From: Eubacterium sp.
GTDB lineage: Bacteria; Bacillota; Clostridia; Lachnospirales; Lachnospiraceae
Assembly (NCBI GenBank): GCA_017539165.1
Contig: JAFYHN010000084.1
Coordinates: 1-64,000, forward strand
Direction: 5' to 3'
DNA length: 64,000 nt
In this document: in pieces, positions 63,114 to 64,000 of the stretch
Layout: every line of letters starts with the position of its first letter
How positions within the stretch are numbered: position 1 is the stretch's first letter
Program-made: the position numbers and the translations under genes
Notes under the pieces: model-generated
What the model was told of the DNA's origin: nothing
The model's input: only the letters and a program-made list of their open reading frames with translations
Databases searched by the model: none

Positions 63114-64000
63114 ATGGATAAAGCATATTACAGAACAACTTCACAGCTGGCAGAGTTGGGAGTTAATAACATTCCTGATGAAATGAAAAGCTCGGAGCAT
63201 CTTATCTATAGTTCTCCGGCCACACTCTCATTTAACTCTCCGGGAGCAAAGGGCTTCGGAGTAAAACGTGCAGGACTCGCTGTTCCGGATTCGGTAATGC
63301 TTCTTGTTTCACCGGGATGCTGCGGAAGAAATACATCGCTTTTCAGAGCAGAACCTCAGTATAGAGACAGATTCTTCTTTCAGCTTCTTGATGATACAGA
63401 CATAGTAACGGGAAGACATCTGACTAAGATACCGCAGGCCGTAGAAGAGATGTTATCGGTACTTGATACACCACCTTCTGCTGTAATGATATGTATTACT
63501 TGTGTGGATGCGCTGCTCGGAACAGATATGGAACGCGTCTGTAGAAAGGTTACAGAGAAGACTGGAATACCTGCGGTGGCATGTTATATGTATGCTCTTA
63601 CGAGAGAAAAGAGACTTCCGCCGATGGGGGCAGTCAGAACATCTGTTTACTCACTTCTGGAGAAGCTAGAAAAACGAAATTCTGCTGATATGAATATACT
63701 CGGTTACTTTACTCCGGTATTTGACAGTTCCGAACTGTATCCTCTCCTGAAGTCGGTTGGAATTAAAAATATAAGAGAGCTTTCAAGATGCAAAAACTTT
63801 GAGGAATATAAAGAACTCTCAAAGGCGAACTTTAATCTTGTTCTTAATATTGAGGCGCGTGCAGCTGCACAGGATATGCAGGAGAGACTGGGCATTCCAT
63901 TTATCGAAATGTTGAGACTCTACAGACCTGAAAAAATCAGAAATCAATATAGACTTCTTGGTCAGGCTCTGGGTGTAAGTTTCGATGATGATAAGTACTA
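63114..64000 (+). CDS. Nitrogenase component 1-like protein, copy 3 (3' end outside window)
   Basis: The frame is open from ATG 63114 for 295 codons to the window edge. The cysteines that could bind a cluster are Cys69-Cys70 (VSPGCCGRNTSL) and Cys127/Cys130 (MICITCVDALLGTDMERV). The segment GIPAVACYMYALTREKRLPPMG resembles NifD-like proteins of nitrogenase-like clusters, and MNILGYFTPVFDSSELY begins a second Rossmann domain. It is 18 bases behind the second reductase gene. A further component 1 partner may lie just beyond the window. Confidence 0.8.
   Translation, partial: MDKAYYRTTSQLAELGVNNIPDEMKSSEHLIYSSPATLSFNSPGAKGFGVKRAGLAVPDSVMLLVSPGCCGRNTSLFRAEPQYRDRFFFQLLDDTDIVTGRHLTKIPQAVEEMLSVLDTPPSAVMICITCVDALLGTDMERVCRKVTEKTGIPAVACYMYALTREKRLPPMGAVRTSVYSLLEKLEKRNSADMNILGYFTPVFDSSELYPLLKSVGIKNIRELSRCKNFEEYKELSKANFNLVLNIEARAAAQDMQERLGIPFIEMLRLYRPEKIRNQYRLLGQALGVSFDDDKY

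Noticed and set aside
57963..64000. True nitrogen-fixation (nif) cluster
   Set aside because: No nifB, nifE/N or nifV seen, reductases are short, and the component 1 proteins lack evident FeMo-cofactor ligands; these are nitrogenase-like proteins.

Overview
The window looks like chromosomal DNA from an anaerobic, gut- or rumen-type member of the Lachnospiraceae (Clostridia). The evidence is moderate-to-low GC, strong AGGAGG-type ribosome binding sites, a type III glutamine synthetase, [FeFe]-hydrogenase maturases HydF and HydE, a TM1266-type hydrogenase regulator, a GH8 glycosidase, a class I desulfoferrodoxin and a NupNOPQ-like nucleoside importer. Nearly all genes are on the + strand; deoB and one 54-codon gene are the exceptions. 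No rRNA, tRNA, CRISPR array, insertion sequence or prophage gene was found.

Layout. 0-4 kb: two tandem, partly identical lipoprotein genes and a secreted GH8 glucanase with an Ig-like domain. 4-9 kb: BMP-family nucleoside ABC importer. 9-15 kb: superoxide reductase, a DUF5662-like protein, dnaE and a SpoU methyltransferase. 14.8-17.2 kb: AT-rich polymorphic toxin (GH-E-type nuclease C-terminus) with two candidate immunity genes (ankyrin, Imm33/DUF2185). 17.3-20.4 kb: promoter, lysine riboswitch and terminator, then dapA-dapB-hypothetical-coaX. 20.5-24 kb: dusB, a 3D-domain cell-wall protein, thrC. 24.4-27.1 kb: preQ0/queuosine genes queD-queE-folE-queC. 27.2-33.7 kb: a lipid kinase, an exopolysaccharide set and a membrane-anchored solute-binding/VWA protein. 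34-44 kb: purB, rfbD, a probable non-catalytic GH53-fold protein, an ICMT-like methyltransferase, glnN, a HAD hydrolase, a zinc-ribbon protein, the TM1266 regulator and hydF.

44.4-53.8 kb is the most interesting accessory block. It is a compact RiPP locus: a 52-aa three-cysteine precursor, a stem-loop, three different radical SAM/SPASM proteins (one with an N-terminal extension that may bind the leader), an ABC exporter with no fused peptidase, and a cytosolic S8 protease with its triad intact. A MacB/FtsX-type ABC pair follows and may give export or immunity. The RiPP genes are visibly richer in A+T than their neighbours. After deoB and a two-component system, 58-64 kb holds a nitrogenase-like cluster: hydE, nifH-like, two component-1 genes, a second nifH-like gene and a further component-1 gene cut by the window end. 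No nifB, nifE/N or canonical nifDK is seen, so nitrogen fixation is not implied.

Intergenic DNA holds two families of large structured repeats. Each has two copies. The cores are conserved, while the flanking arms differ between copies but stay self-complementary within each copy. They lie at 24.1 and 33.7 kb (family A) and at 24.8 and 57.2 kb (family B).
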